Shown one piece after another: positions 29,174 to 38,709 of a DNA stretch of 64,000 nucleotides. This DNA is from SAR116 cluster bacterium AG-447-A06. Lineage in GTDB: Bacteria; Pseudomonadota; Alphaproteobacteria; Puniceispirillales; Puniceispirillaceae. The translations under genes and the position numbers were made by a program. Below the pieces are notes generated by a model. The model saw only the letters and a list, made by a program, of their open reading frames with translations. It had not been told where the DNA came from and made no database searches. The number at the start of each line of letters is the position of its first letter. Positions within the stretch are counted from its first letter, which is position 1. The stretch spans positions 156,501 through 220,500 of the forward strand of contig QCPZ01000001.1 in the NCBI GenBank assembly GCA_003212345.1. The letters are read 5' to 3'.

Positions 29174-30268
29174 ATGTTCAGCAGACGTAATTTCTTAGTC
29201 AAATCCATTTCATCACTGTTATATTTGCCTTTCTCAGGCTGTGCAAAAGCTGTTGGCCTATCATCAATAAATCACGAACAAAGGGTAAATAAGTTGTCTG
29301 ACTCGCCAAATTTTAACAAATCAACGAAGCGATTTCAGCACCCTTCTGGTGACTTGCATGACAAGAGCTTTAGCAACCTTTTTGATTTTTTTGCGGAATA
29401 TTTCAGGCGGCCACGTGATAAATGGGAAAGCATCGGTTTCCCAGTCCGGAAAAGCAGAAAAAGTGAACTAGAGAACTTTAACAAAAACGTTGTGTGGGTT
29501 GGTCATGCAAGCATAATGATCAATCATTCGAATTTGACTATTTTAACCGATCCACATTTCTTTGGCTATGCATCACCATTTTCATTTATGGGGCCAAAAC
29601 GCATCACAACAGTACCATTTACAATACCTGAATTACCTCCGCTTGATGTTGTTATTATCAGCCATAACCATTTTGATCATCTAGACGAACAAAGCATCAG
29701 GCAAATAGCCGTACATCAACCGCAAGTTAAATTTTTAGTTCCTCTAGGGCTAAAAAAACTATTGTTGGAGTGGGGCGCAAATGACGTCATAGAACTTGAT
29801 TGGTGGCAATCCATTAAAATCAAAGGTGCTACCTTTCAACCGACACCAGTACAACATTGGTCCAAGCGTTCCGCTTTTGATCGAAACAAAACTTTGTGGG
29901 CCGGTTGGATGACACAATGGCAAGATTTCTCATTTTATTTTGCTGGTGACAGTGGATACTCTAATGATTTCAAAGAGGTCTCCGAACGACTTGGAAATCC
30001 AGACTTGGCCGCAATTCCGATTGGGGCCTATGAGCCACGAGAATTTATGAAATCTGCACACATTAATCCTGAGGAAGCAGTTATGGTTTTTAACGATTTA
30101 GGAGCCAAACGCGCGATTGCCATTCACTGGGGAACGTTCAAGTTAACTCTCGAAAAAATGGATGAGCCACCCCATCGTTTGAAGAGTGCGCTGGAGAGTG
30201 CGGGGATCTCAAAAGATCGATTTAGAGTTCTACAACATGGTGAGTTTTGGCCAGAGTCCCTTAGTTAA
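29174..30268 (+). CDS. Metallo-beta-lactamase-fold hydrolase (NAPE-PLD/UlaG-like), exported
   Basis: VWVGHASIMINHSNLTILTDPHF; VVIISHNHFDHLDEQSI; FYFAGDSGYSNDF; AIAIHWGTFKL; N-terminal MFSRRNFLVKS is Tat/Sec-like. Confidence 0.9.
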   Translation: MFSRRNFLVKSISSLLYLPFSGCAKAVGLSSINHEQRVNKLSDSPNFNKSTKRFQHPSGDLHDKSFSNLFDFFAEYFRRPRDKWESIGFPVRKSRKSELENFNKNVVWVGHASIMINHSNLTILTDPHFFGYASPFSFMGPKRITTVPFTIPELPPLDVVIISHNHFDHLDEQSIRQIAVHQPQVKFLVPLGLKKLLLEWGANDVIELDWWQSIKIKGATFQPTPVQHWSKRSAFDRNKTLWAGWMTQWQDFSFYFAGDSGYSNDFKEVSERLGNPDLAAIPIGAYEPREFMKSAHINPEEAVMVFNDLGAKRAIAIHWGTFKLTLEKMDEPPHRLKSALESAGISKDRFRVLQHGEFWPESLS

Positions 30269-30495
30269 CCGAGCAAGATTTAATGCAGAAAAAGCATGTC
30301 TTTACATTCATGGATATTATTGTTTAACCATGCCTTATTCTGGAGTGCTTTCCTCTATTGTATCGAGATTGGATTGTATAAATAGCTCCCTGTTGATTGG
30401 CGCGTATCAGGCGTTTATTGGTTATCCCAGAGAAGATTTATAACAAGATTGTGAAATGGACTTTCCTCCCAATGTAGAGTTAAAATAGTGGAAGA

Positions 30496-31086
30496 TTAGC
30501 GTATAATTGACCAAATAGAGAGGCTAACCACAGCTAACAAACAAACAGCCATTAGAAGGTTTATGACCCTTTGGGTTTGCTCGGGGAGCTCCAATCGATT
30601 AACCATAACACCCGCATAAAGCCAAAAAAAGTGGAGTAAAATCCAAATCACGTTCGCTATCAAAAGTTTCAGCGTCACCTCAACAAAAAAGTTGCTGGGG
30701 TGGAAAGCAAAGCCACTAAAAAGTGTTATATGAACCGCGTAAGCTTTTGGATTTATCAGCTGAAGTGTCGCGCCTGCTAACAACCCAGGCTTAGAGACCT
30801 GAATGAACGCAATTTTAGCGCCTGCAAAAGCAATTCTAAAAGCAAGGTATCCAAGATAAGCTGCAGACATAATCAACAGCAATAAACGAATTACAGGGTT
30901 TGCCAACATTACAGTTGCAAGACCGGAAATCACTGCAAAACAAACCAGATTATTACCTATAAAAAGACCCGAGAGATAGCCAATGCCTGCACGAAATCCA
31001 AATGCAGCACCAACACTTGCCAATGATAAAACACCTGGCCCTGGCGTAACAAGTAGCAGAAAAACAGCCATTCCAAATGCAATCAT
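30496..31086 (-). CDS. LysE/RhtB family amino-acid exporter
   Basis: VTPGPGVLSLASVGAAFGFRAGIGYLSGLFIGNNLVCF and LINPKAY motifs. Confidence 0.9.
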   Translation of the reverse strand: MIAFGMAVFLLLVTPGPGVLSLASVGAAFGFRAGIGYLSGLFIGNNLVCFAVISGLATVMLANPVIRLLLLIMSAAYLGYLAFRIAFAGAKIAFIQVSKPGLLAGATLQLINPKAYAVHITLFSGFAFHPSNFFVEVTLKLLIANVIWILLHFFWLYAGVMVNRLELPEQTQRVINLLMAVCLLAVVSLSIWSIIR

Positions 31087-31185
31087 GTAGGAAAACTCAT
31101 CTCTTTCACTTAAAAGGCTAAAAATCAGGAATTGGTCACGTTGTAATCAATCTTATAAGCTGTGGTCAAAAAAGGAGAAGAGTTG

Positions 31186-31860
31186 ATGACACAGACAATC
31201 ATAGACCACCTCGTTATTGGCGCAGCTGAATTAGATAAAGCCACGAAACAAATTCAAAGTTTTATAAAAGCTGAATTTTTAGCAGGTGGAAAGCATCCAT
31301 TGATGGCAACCCATAACCGTCTGATAAAACTACAGAAATCAATATATATGGAAATTATAGCTGCGGACCCCAGCGCTTCCTTACCGAGAAGTCCTATAAG
31401 AAAAAACCGCTGGTTTTCACTTGACTCTCGTGCGACACAAAAGAGACTGTCACATGCGCCACAGCCTCTTTGTTGGGTTGTTGCTGTCAATAACATTGAA
31501 CAAACTTCGATGCATTGTGGATACAATCCTGGCAACGTCATTGAAATGACGCGGGGTAATTTGAAATGGAAAATAACTGTCTCAGAAAACGGCGACTTGC
31601 CAGAGAGCGGAGTTCTTCCCATCTTAATCGAATGGCCAAAGGGAAAACATCCAACGAAAACGATGCCTGAAAGTAATATATTTTTGGAAAAGCTTAATCT
31701 ATTTCATCCACACCCTAGCGGTATCAAACACATACTATCCAAGCTCAACATCAACGGGCCAATAAGAGTTAATTTCGGTGAACCAAAGCTACAATTTTTA
31801 TTAAAAACACCAGATAATATTAGTGTTACGTTTAGTGAAAACTGTCTTGTAGAACCCTGA
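31186..31860 (+). CDS. Glyoxalase-like/VOC-type domain protein
   Basis: TIIDHLVIGAAELDKATKQIQSFIKAEFLAGGKHPLMATHNRLIKLQKSIYMEIIAADP; start at ATG 31186 preceded by aaaggagaa. Confidence 0.75.
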   Translation: MTQTIIDHLVIGAAELDKATKQIQSFIKAEFLAGGKHPLMATHNRLIKLQKSIYMEIIAADPSASLPRSPIRKNRWFSLDSRATQKRLSHAPQPLCWVVAVNNIEQTSMHCGYNPGNVIEMTRGNLKWKITVSENGDLPESGVLPILIEWPKGKHPTKTMPESNIFLEKLNLFHPHPSGIKHILSKLNINGPIRVNFGEPKLQFLLKTPDNISVTFSENCLVEP

Positions 31861-31918
31861 ATCGCTCTTTAAAATGTAAGCATTCATCTCATCAGCGTCT
31901 TGTGATGCCAGATCGTTT

Positions 31919-32515
31919 TTACATGCTGTAATCTCGGCTAATTGCAAACAAATCAATTTTACAAGTCAGATCTGATATTATTTTCGATGCAATCGTTTTT
32001 GCACAAAATAAATCATTGGGCCTAATCAACGTAACAAACTGATTTGAATCCGATAGTTCGCAATAGACGCTCTCAAAAAAACCTAATTTAGCAAACAAAT
32101 CCTGTGAAATAGGGGCCTCGCTTTGCACGCACAACAATAGCGAGCTCGACTTTGCTATTGATCCATTGTCCAATTTGCTTGTTTCGCCTTGTGGCCAGAA
32201 AGAAACCCTCTCTCCGACCCGAATCCGATAATCTTTAAAATGAACTTTAATTCCGGCCTTTTGCGCTAAGCGGTGCATCTTATTGTTACGCCATTTTTCA
32301 ATAGATTTCTCATTTTTCCATAATTGATAGGATAAAATACTACAATCGTCAGACAAGGTCTGGTATCGATTTAGCGAGACAAGCCCAGAATGTTTTGCCA
32401 ACTCAGGTTGCAGCTTTTCAACATAAGAAAAATAATGTTTTAAGTGACCCAGATGAGGAGTCACTTCAAAAAACAAACCTATTAGCGGATCACCATCTAC
32501 TGACATTTGCCTCAC
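31919..32515 (-). CDS. Putative antibiotic-biosynthesis-monooxygenase-like (dimeric alpha/beta barrel) protein
   Basis: FFEVTPHLGHLKHYFSYVEKLQPELAKHSGLVSLNRYQTLSDDCSILSYQLWKNEKSIEKWRNNKMHRLAQKAG. Confidence 0.65.
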   Translation of the reverse strand: MRQMSVDGDPLIGLFFEVTPHLGHLKHYFSYVEKLQPELAKHSGLVSLNRYQTLSDDCSILSYQLWKNEKSIEKWRNNKMHRLAQKAGIKVHFKDYRIRVGERVSFWPQGETSKLDNGSIAKSSSLLLCVQSEAPISQDLFAKLGFFESVYCELSDSNQFVTLIRPNDLFCAKTIASKIISDLTCKIDLFAISRDYSM

Positions 32516-32736
32516 CTTTTTACACCCAAGGCCCTCATCGGGGTAACTGCAAATTAACTGTTAGATTCAATAGAAACACGCTGTAAAGGTCTGTATTAAC
32601 TGAGGGGACCTGTTATTTTGAGCATTCAAGTGTGATTCTATTTGTTTGCGAGCTTTAAAGTTTCTGCTAGTACTAAGAAAAGTTGCATAAGCAACCCATA
32701 AAATTAGTTGAAGTTATAAGCGGAGGAAACCGTATC

Positions 32737-33828
32737 ATGAAAAGAAGAGATTTTATTTCGAAGGCCGGTTTGGCTGGAGCCGGCGTTGCAGCTACATCAG
32801 CATTAGCCACGCCAGCAATCGCGGCGGATCGTGTTGAGATAGCGATGGTTTCAACATGGCCTCGTGATTTTCCAGGTTTGGGAACCGGGGCACAAAGATT
32901 TGCAGAAAAATTAGGTGAGGTCAGCGATGGCAGAATTCAGGTCACCTATTACGCTGCAGGCGAGCGTGTTGGTGCTTTTGACTCATTTGATGAGGTCGCC
33001 TCAGGAAATGCGCAAGCATATCATGCGGCTGATTATTATTGGAAAGGCAAACATCCAGGATGGGCTTATTTTACCGCGGTACCTTTTGGTCTAACTTATG
33101 GTGAAATGAAATCTTGGCTACATTGGATGGGTGGTCAGGAATTACATGATGAACTTGCTGGAGAGTTCGGCCTTAAATGTGTTCCAATGGGCAACACAGG
33201 CGTTCAATGGGGAGGATGGTTCAATAAGGAAATCAACTCTGGTGATGACCTCAAAGGACTTAAAATGCGTATACCAGGCCTTGGCGGTGACGTTATGGCA
33301 AAACTTGGCGCCTCGCCAGTGTCTCTACCTGGTGGCCAGATTTATGAAAACCTTGTTTCAGGTGCCATCGACGCCACAGAATGGGTCGGTCCGTGGAATG
33401 ACGAGGCCATGAAGTTCTATGAGGCAGCAAAATACTACTATTATCCTGGAATGCACGAGCCTGCATCACAGTTACATACGGGTTTTAATGCTTCATTCTG
33501 GAGTAAGCTAAGCGCGTCTGACAAAGCTCTTATTTATTCGGTTGCGGTTGGAGAAGATAGTAACTTTATGGCGGAATATAATGCCAAAAATGGCGCTGCA
33601 TTGGAAAGGCTTGTTAATGATCAAGGTGTCGTTGTTAGAGAATTTAACGACGATGTTTACGCTGCATTTAAGCGTGGATCAGATGAAGTTTACGCTGAAG
33701 TAGTTGAACATTCCGCTTTGGCCAAGAAAATCCACGAGTCTGCAATGAATGCTCGAAAAGTAGTTGGCGATTATGTTCAGCTTAACGACGTTGCTTATGT
33801 GAATAAGCGGAATGCGGCACTCCGCTAA
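32737..33828 (+). CDS. TRAP transporter solute-binding protein (DctP family), Tat-exported
   Basis: MKRRDFISKAGLAGAGVAATSALATPAIA twin-Arg signal; VTYYAAGERVGAFDSFDEVASGNAQAYHAADYYWKGKHPGWAYFTAVPFG. Confidence 0.95.
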   Translation: MKRRDFISKAGLAGAGVAATSALATPAIAADRVEIAMVSTWPRDFPGLGTGAQRFAEKLGEVSDGRIQVTYYAAGERVGAFDSFDEVASGNAQAYHAADYYWKGKHPGWAYFTAVPFGLTYGEMKSWLHWMGGQELHDELAGEFGLKCVPMGNTGVQWGGWFNKEINSGDDLKGLKMRIPGLGGDVMAKLGASPVSLPGGQIYENLVSGAIDATEWVGPWNDEAMKFYEAAKYYYYPGMHEPASQLHTGFNASFWSKLSASDKALIYSVAVGEDSNFMAEYNAKNGAALERLVNDQGVVVREFNDDVYAAFKRGSDEVYAEVVEHSALAKKIHESAMNARKVVGDYVQLNDVAYVNKRNAALR

Positions 33829-33840
33829 TCTAATCTTCGA

Positions 33841-33867
33841 GGGGCCCGCGAAAAACGGGCCCCTTTT
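33841..33867 (+). terminator. Strong hairpin plus T-tract between dctP and dctQ
   Basis: GGGGCCCG-cgaaaaa-CGGGCCCC then TTTT. Confidence 0.85.
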
Positions 33868-33899
33868 CTCATTTATTATATTTTAATGCCGGAGACATT

Positions 33900-34898
33900 T
33901 TGCGAATGTTCGCCTTTATTCACTTTTTTGGATTAAGCAGCGCGTTTCTGGCGTTTTTGTTTTTGATAAACAATTTTTTGATTTTTGTTGTGGATGCCCC
34001 TGGCGTTATTAATCTATTGGGGCTAAATGATCTATTAGGAACAAAAGCTCCTAAAGACGGATACTCAGCAGGTCTTTTCGCCCTGGGTATTCTTCAGCTC
34101 AGTGCTGTTGTTGGCGCAATTGTTTTTGCCGCATGGCGTGTTATGAAGTCTGATAGCATGCGCGAAGACGCTGTGATGTTAGATAAAGCCTCTTCTTATT
34201 TCGTAAGGTTTGCCTTTTGGGCTGTTTTTATGATTGGTATTTTTGATGCCTTTTTGTCATTTTTACGCGTAGAAGGACTACACGACAATTTGTTTGGAAC
34301 AGATATAGCTTCATTAATAGCCTTGCCATCAGGGCGGGGAGTTTATTTCCATTTACCATTGTTTTTTCTTGCGGCTTTAATCGCTCTCAGGGATAGAACT
34401 GTGTCTCTAATATGGCTCTCACTTCTCGTGGTAATGGCAGAGTTTCTCATTGTTATCCTGCGATTTATTTATGGATATGAACAGACCTTCATGGGCGATC
34501 TTGTCAGATTCTGGTATGCGGCTCTGTTCCTTTTTGCTTCAGCCTACACATTAAAGGAAGATGCTCATGTCAGGGTTGATGTGATTTATGCAGGATTAAG
34601 GCATAAAACCAAGTGTATTCTCAATAGCACTGGATGCTTTTTCTTTGGTATCCCTCTTTGCTGGCTTATTATAGTTAGAGGTTTGTGGGGTAAATCTAGC
34701 CTGATAAATAGTCCTATGCTAAATTTTGAGACTTCCATGAGTGGGTTTGGTATGTATATCAAATACTTGATGGCAGCCTTCTTATTGGTTTTTGCTTTAA
34801 GTATGCTACTGCAGTTTACCTCTTACCTATTTAACTCTCTGGCGGATCTAACTGAAGCTTCATCTGAAGAAGGCAGCCCGAAAGAGGTGGCAGCATAA
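33900..34898 (+). CDS. TRAP transporter small permease (DctQ) with extended N-terminal membrane region
   Basis: GDLVRFWYAALFLFASAYTLKEDAHVRVDVIY DctQ core; several additional N-terminal hydrophobic segments. Confidence 0.88.
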   Translation: MRMFAFIHFFGLSSAFLAFLFLINNFLIFVVDAPGVINLLGLNDLLGTKAPKDGYSAGLFALGILQLSAVVGAIVFAAWRVMKSDSMREDAVMLDKASSYFVRFAFWAVFMIGIFDAFLSFLRVEGLHDNLFGTDIASLIALPSGRGVYFHLPLFFLAALIALRDRTVSLIWLSLLVVMAEFLIVILRFIYGYEQTFMGDLVRFWYAALFLFASAYTLKEDAHVRVDVIYAGLRHKTKCILNSTGCFFFGIPLCWLIIVRGLWGKSSLINSPMLNFETSMSGFGMYIKYLMAAFLLVFALSMLLQFTSYLFNSLADLTEASSEEGSPKEVAA

Positions 34899-37549
34899 TG
34901 GAACTGTTTTTTCTCGCAATTTTATTTATTTTGATGATGTATGCGCTTGGTTCTGGTTTTCCGGTAGCTTTTGCGCTCCCAGGCTCTGCAATTGTTACAA
35001 TTGTATTGGCAGGATTATCGGGTGCGATTTTTGAAGGTGATAGTGGAGCATATTTCATTCAAGATGGTCCGGTAGAGTGGCTGACTGCGGGGGTAATGAA
35101 TTTTCGCGGCATTTATTGGGAAGTTGAACGAGACACCCTGATCGCTATCCCTTTGTTCATATTCATGGGAATAATGCTTCAACGATCCAAGATCGCCGAG
35201 GATCTTCTGGTGACAATGGCGCAATTGTTTGGACCCATACCCGGAGGACTAGGCATTTCCGTTGTTTTTGTTGGGGGACTGCTGGCAGCAACAACGGGTA
35301 TCGTTGGCGCCACCGTCGTCGCGATGGGTTTAATTTCTTTGCCAGCTATGCTTAGAAACAATTATTCGAAACCACTTGCAACCGGTACAATCTGTGCCTC
35401 TGGAACTTTGGGCCAAATTATTCCGCCCTCCATTGTACTAATCATACTGGCAGACCAACTAGCAAGTGCGGCGGATCAAGCAGCTACTGCCAGAAAAGAG
35501 CTTTATAAACAGGCAACTGGCCAATTCAGCATGCCATCAGAGTTTAGCATTATTTCAACGAGTGCTGGGGATATGTTTCTTGGGGCTTTTCTTCCTGGAC
35601 TGGTTTTAGTTGGCCTATATATGGCCTACATATTGATTGCAGCACTCCTCAAGCCTAACATCGCACCAGCCGTCCGTTACGATGGCAAGCTATTAACTCA
35701 AGAGTTCATGTTTAAAGTGGGCTTAGCCCTAATTCCTCCATTGTTGCTGATTTTTTTGGTTCTCGGCTCCATTATCGCGGGCATAGCAACCGTTAATCAA
35801 GCCGGTGCAATTGGTGCAATTGGCGCAATGGTTATGGCCGGATACAAATTGCGGGAAGGAACAAAAACAGCGTTTTATCCAGCTATTTTAGCCGTTCTAT
35901 CAATTTTGTTAATTTGGTTAATTTCTGCAAACTTTAATCTCAGCATTAAAACAATAACCGAAACGAGAGATTGGGTCGGTATTGGTGTCTGTACATTAGC
36001 TGTTTTTGGCCTTTGTTCTGGTATTGCCTGGAGTGGCTGGCGAGCATTTAAAACAGAAAATACGCTTCGAGATGTTATGGCAGAGACAGCTAAAACAACT
36101 TCGCTTGTCTTCATTATTTTGCTGGGTGCAGCAATGCTAACGGCAGCATTTAGAGCCTTTGGTGGTGAAGAGGTAGTTAAACACTTCCTGTCAAGTTTAC
36201 CGGGAGGATTCTGGTCACAGTTCATCGTGGTTATGCTCGTAATATTCCTCTTAGGTTTTTTTCTTGATTTTATTGAGATAGCCGTAGTTGTTGTTCCAAT
36301 TGTTGCTCCAATCCTACTGGCGGATCCCTCTGCGAATATTACAGCGGTATGGCTTGGTGTTATGATTGGTCTGAATATTCAAACCTCATTTTTAACACCT
36401 CCTTTTGGTTTTGCGTTGTTCTACCTAAGGGGAGTTGCAACGAAAGCTGTTAAAACGATCGAAATGTACAAGGGCGTGATACCGTTTATAGCTCTGCAAT
36501 TAGTGGGCTTAGCCATTGTTGGAGTTAATCCCAGTCTAGTAAATTATTTGCCAACAAAAACTTTTTTATCGAGTGAAACAGCACCTCCGCCAAAAAATCC
36601 CCGGCTTCAACTATGCCTTGAAGACTATTTATTCGATTTTTACAACTCTAATGAAAATAACTTTTTAGAACAGGTTGTTTTGCTTAGAGAAGTTGACTAC
36701 TCGTCATTGCCGAAGTCACAAGAAAAAAAGCTGCAGCAGAGTCTTAATAATGCTGAACAAATTTACGAAAAAATTGACGCTGTTGAGGCGGCAAAAAAAG
36801 CGATCGCTTCGGCAGCACCCGAATATGCACCTGTATTATCACAAGTTCGAATGCTTGAACGACTCATCAAACAAAAGCAAAAGCAAAACAAAAATTTAAC
36901 CCTGGAGTTGCGTGGTGTTGATGAGCAAGAAGAAAAAGAAAAAATCAAAAACAAAATAAAGCAGATAAACGATGAAGTTGCAGATTTGAAAAATCAAATT
37001 CCAGAAACCTGGAATAAAACAAACAAAGAATTTAAGAAACTTACAGGGCAGTTAAATCGTGCCCGTATGCAATTTCGCAGAAGTTCCGACAGATCATACG
37101 CTGATATCCGTGACTTATCCATCATGATTGAGTCTGCACCAGAATTATCAGCTATTCTTCTTACTCTGCAAGACGTTGAAAAAAATATAGATATAATCGA
37201 CGGAGGCCAATTGAGTAGCAAACTTGGTACCATTTACACAGCACTCAACACGATACCTGGGACGAATAAGATTGCGAAGAAGCTCTCAGACGCAAAACGA
37301 GCTGCCAAGAATAAAGAACAAAAAATTGACAGGATCCAAAAAAATATTTCTGAGGCAACAGCCGCTATAATCAAAGAAATTGATTGGCGAAAAAAAGCTA
37401 AAACAACCGTCTACAAAGCGCTAGTCAATTTTGAGACTTATACAAGGAACAACCTTGGACTGCGCGAACAAAAACGCCTCGCCGATGAGCAGGTTGATGC
37501 GATTACGCCTTGTTTAGCTAAGCACCGAAACCTCTCTTTGCAATTCTAG
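34898..37549 (+). CDS. TRAP transporter large permease (DctM) with long coiled-coil C-terminal extension
   Basis: DctM core GLLAATTGIVGATVVAMGLISLPAMLRNNYSKPLATGTICASGTLGQIIPPSIVLI; C-terminal ~325 aa charged/helical (EQEEKEKIKNKIKQINDEVADLKNQIPETWNKTNKEFKKL). Confidence 0.93.
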   Translation: MELFFLAILFILMMYALGSGFPVAFALPGSAIVTIVLAGLSGAIFEGDSGAYFIQDGPVEWLTAGVMNFRGIYWEVERDTLIAIPLFIFMGIMLQRSKIAEDLLVTMAQLFGPIPGGLGISVVFVGGLLAATTGIVGATVVAMGLISLPAMLRNNYSKPLATGTICASGTLGQIIPPSIVLIILADQLASAADQAATARKELYKQATGQFSMPSEFSIISTSAGDMFLGAFLPGLVLVGLYMAYILIAALLKPNIAPAVRYDGKLLTQEFMFKVGLALIPPLLLIFLVLGSIIAGIATVNQAGAIGAIGAMVMAGYKLREGTKTAFYPAILAVLSILLIWLISANFNLSIKTITETRDWVGIGVCTLAVFGLCSGIAWSGWRAFKTENTLRDVMAETAKTTSLVFIILLGAAMLTAAFRAFGGEEVVKHFLSSLPGGFWSQFIVVMLVIFLLGFFLDFIEIAVVVVPIVAPILLADPSANITAVWLGVMIGLNIQTSFLTPPFGFALFYLRGVATKAVKTIEMYKGVIPFIALQLVGLAIVGVNPSLVNYLPTKTFLSSETAPPPKNPRLQLCLEDYLFDFYNSNENNFLEQVVLLREVDYSSLPKSQEKKLQQSLNNAEQIYEKIDAVEAAKKAIASAAPEYAPVLSQVRMLERLIKQKQKQNKNLTLELRGVDEQEEKEKIKNKIKQINDEVADLKNQIPETWNKTNKEFKKLTGQLNRARMQFRRSSDRSYADIRDLSIMIESAPELSAILLTLQDVEKNIDIIDGGQLSSKLGTIYTALNTIPGTNKIAKKLSDAKRAAKNKEQKIDRIQKNISEATAAIIKEIDWRKKAKTTVYKALVNFETYTRNNLGLREQKRLADEQVDAITPCLAKHRNLSLQF

Positions 37550-37576
37550 AATGCCAATATTAAACTTAGGAAATCC

Positions 37577-38704
37577 GTGAAAACTCGCATAAACACTCAA
37601 GCAACCCTTTCAATGAGAGGCGCTGGTTATTACTCAGAACGGACAGCTGGGGCTCGTGACGTCATAAATAACGCTGGACCTATGATACAGGCAGCCATTG
37701 AGGAAATCCCCAAAGACAAAATCTTGCGCATAGCAGATTTTGGAGCTGCTGACGGTGGCACCAGCAATCAAATGTGGGACAATGTAATTTCCAAACGCCG
37801 AAAGGCTGGTGACTGTAGACAAATAGAAATGCTCTACACTGACCTACCTAGCAATGATTTCTCTAGTTTATTTCGAATGATGCAAGGCATGCAGGGAAAC
37901 AGCAATTTTGCGCTTCAAAAAAACCACGACAATGTGTTCGTGCATGGATGTGGCACAGGGTTCCATCAACAACTTCTCTCTAATTCTTCTCTCCATCTAG
38001 GGTTTAGCGCGACAGCGATGCATTATGTTTCGTCAAAACCAGTCGAAATTCCAAACCATGTTCACGCCGCATGTGCGGATATTAACTCAAAGACCGCATT
38101 TGCCAAACAAGCAGCCGTTGATTGGCAAAATATTTTGCTAGCACGAGCTGCGGAGCTGGTTCCGGGTGGGCGTTTTATCTGCCTTAATTTCGGTATTGAT
38201 GCTGAGGGTCGTTACCTTGGTAATACAGGTGGAAAACATATGTTTGACCACTTTCACAAATTTTGGAGAGCACTTTATGAAAAAGGAAGCATCACAAAAA
38301 GCGAATATGAAGGTGCAACTTTTGTTCAGTATTACCGAACAATGGAAGAGTTTTGTGCCCCCTTTTCAGACCCCAATAGCGATGTGAGTCGGGCTGGATT
38401 GGTACTCAAATCGAGTTCCACTAAACTAACAAAGTGCCCATATGAAGCGGCATTCCACGATGCTGGTGAAGGGATGTCAAACAGAGAATATGCTGAAAGT
38501 CTTATCCCAACCATGCGATCGTGGTCAGAGACTGTTTTCAAAACCGCCCTCAAAGGGCGAGACAGTTCCGAAATCAACAAAATTGTCGATGACTTTTATC
38601 AGGCATACTCGGATGAAGTGGCGGCGGATCCAAAAGGGCATGCAATGGATTACGTACACATTATCCTAGATATCGAAAAAACAGCTGCCTCAATGTCAAG
38701 CTAA
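37577..38704 (+). CDS. SAM-dependent carboxyl methyltransferase, SABATH-like (Methyltransf_7)
   Basis: MRGAGYYSERT...LRIADFGAADGGTSNQMWDNVI, LYTDLPSNDFSSLFRMM, NSSLHLGFSATAMHYVSSKPVEIPNHVH, ELVPGGRFICLNFG; GTG start. Confidence 0.82.
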   Translation: MKTRINTQATLSMRGAGYYSERTAGARDVINNAGPMIQAAIEEIPKDKILRIADFGAADGGTSNQMWDNVISKRRKAGDCRQIEMLYTDLPSNDFSSLFRMMQGMQGNSNFALQKNHDNVFVHGCGTGFHQQLLSNSSLHLGFSATAMHYVSSKPVEIPNHVHAACADINSKTAFAKQAAVDWQNILLARAAELVPGGRFICLNFGIDAEGRYLGNTGGKHMFDHFHKFWRALYEKGSITKSEYEGATFVQYYRTMEEFCAPFSDPNSDVSRAGLVLKSSSTKLTKCPYEAAFHDAGEGMSNREYAESLIPTMRSWSETVFKTALKGRDSSEINKIVDDFYQAYSDEVAADPKGHAMDYVHIILDIEKTAASMSS

Positions 38705-38709
38705 CAAAA

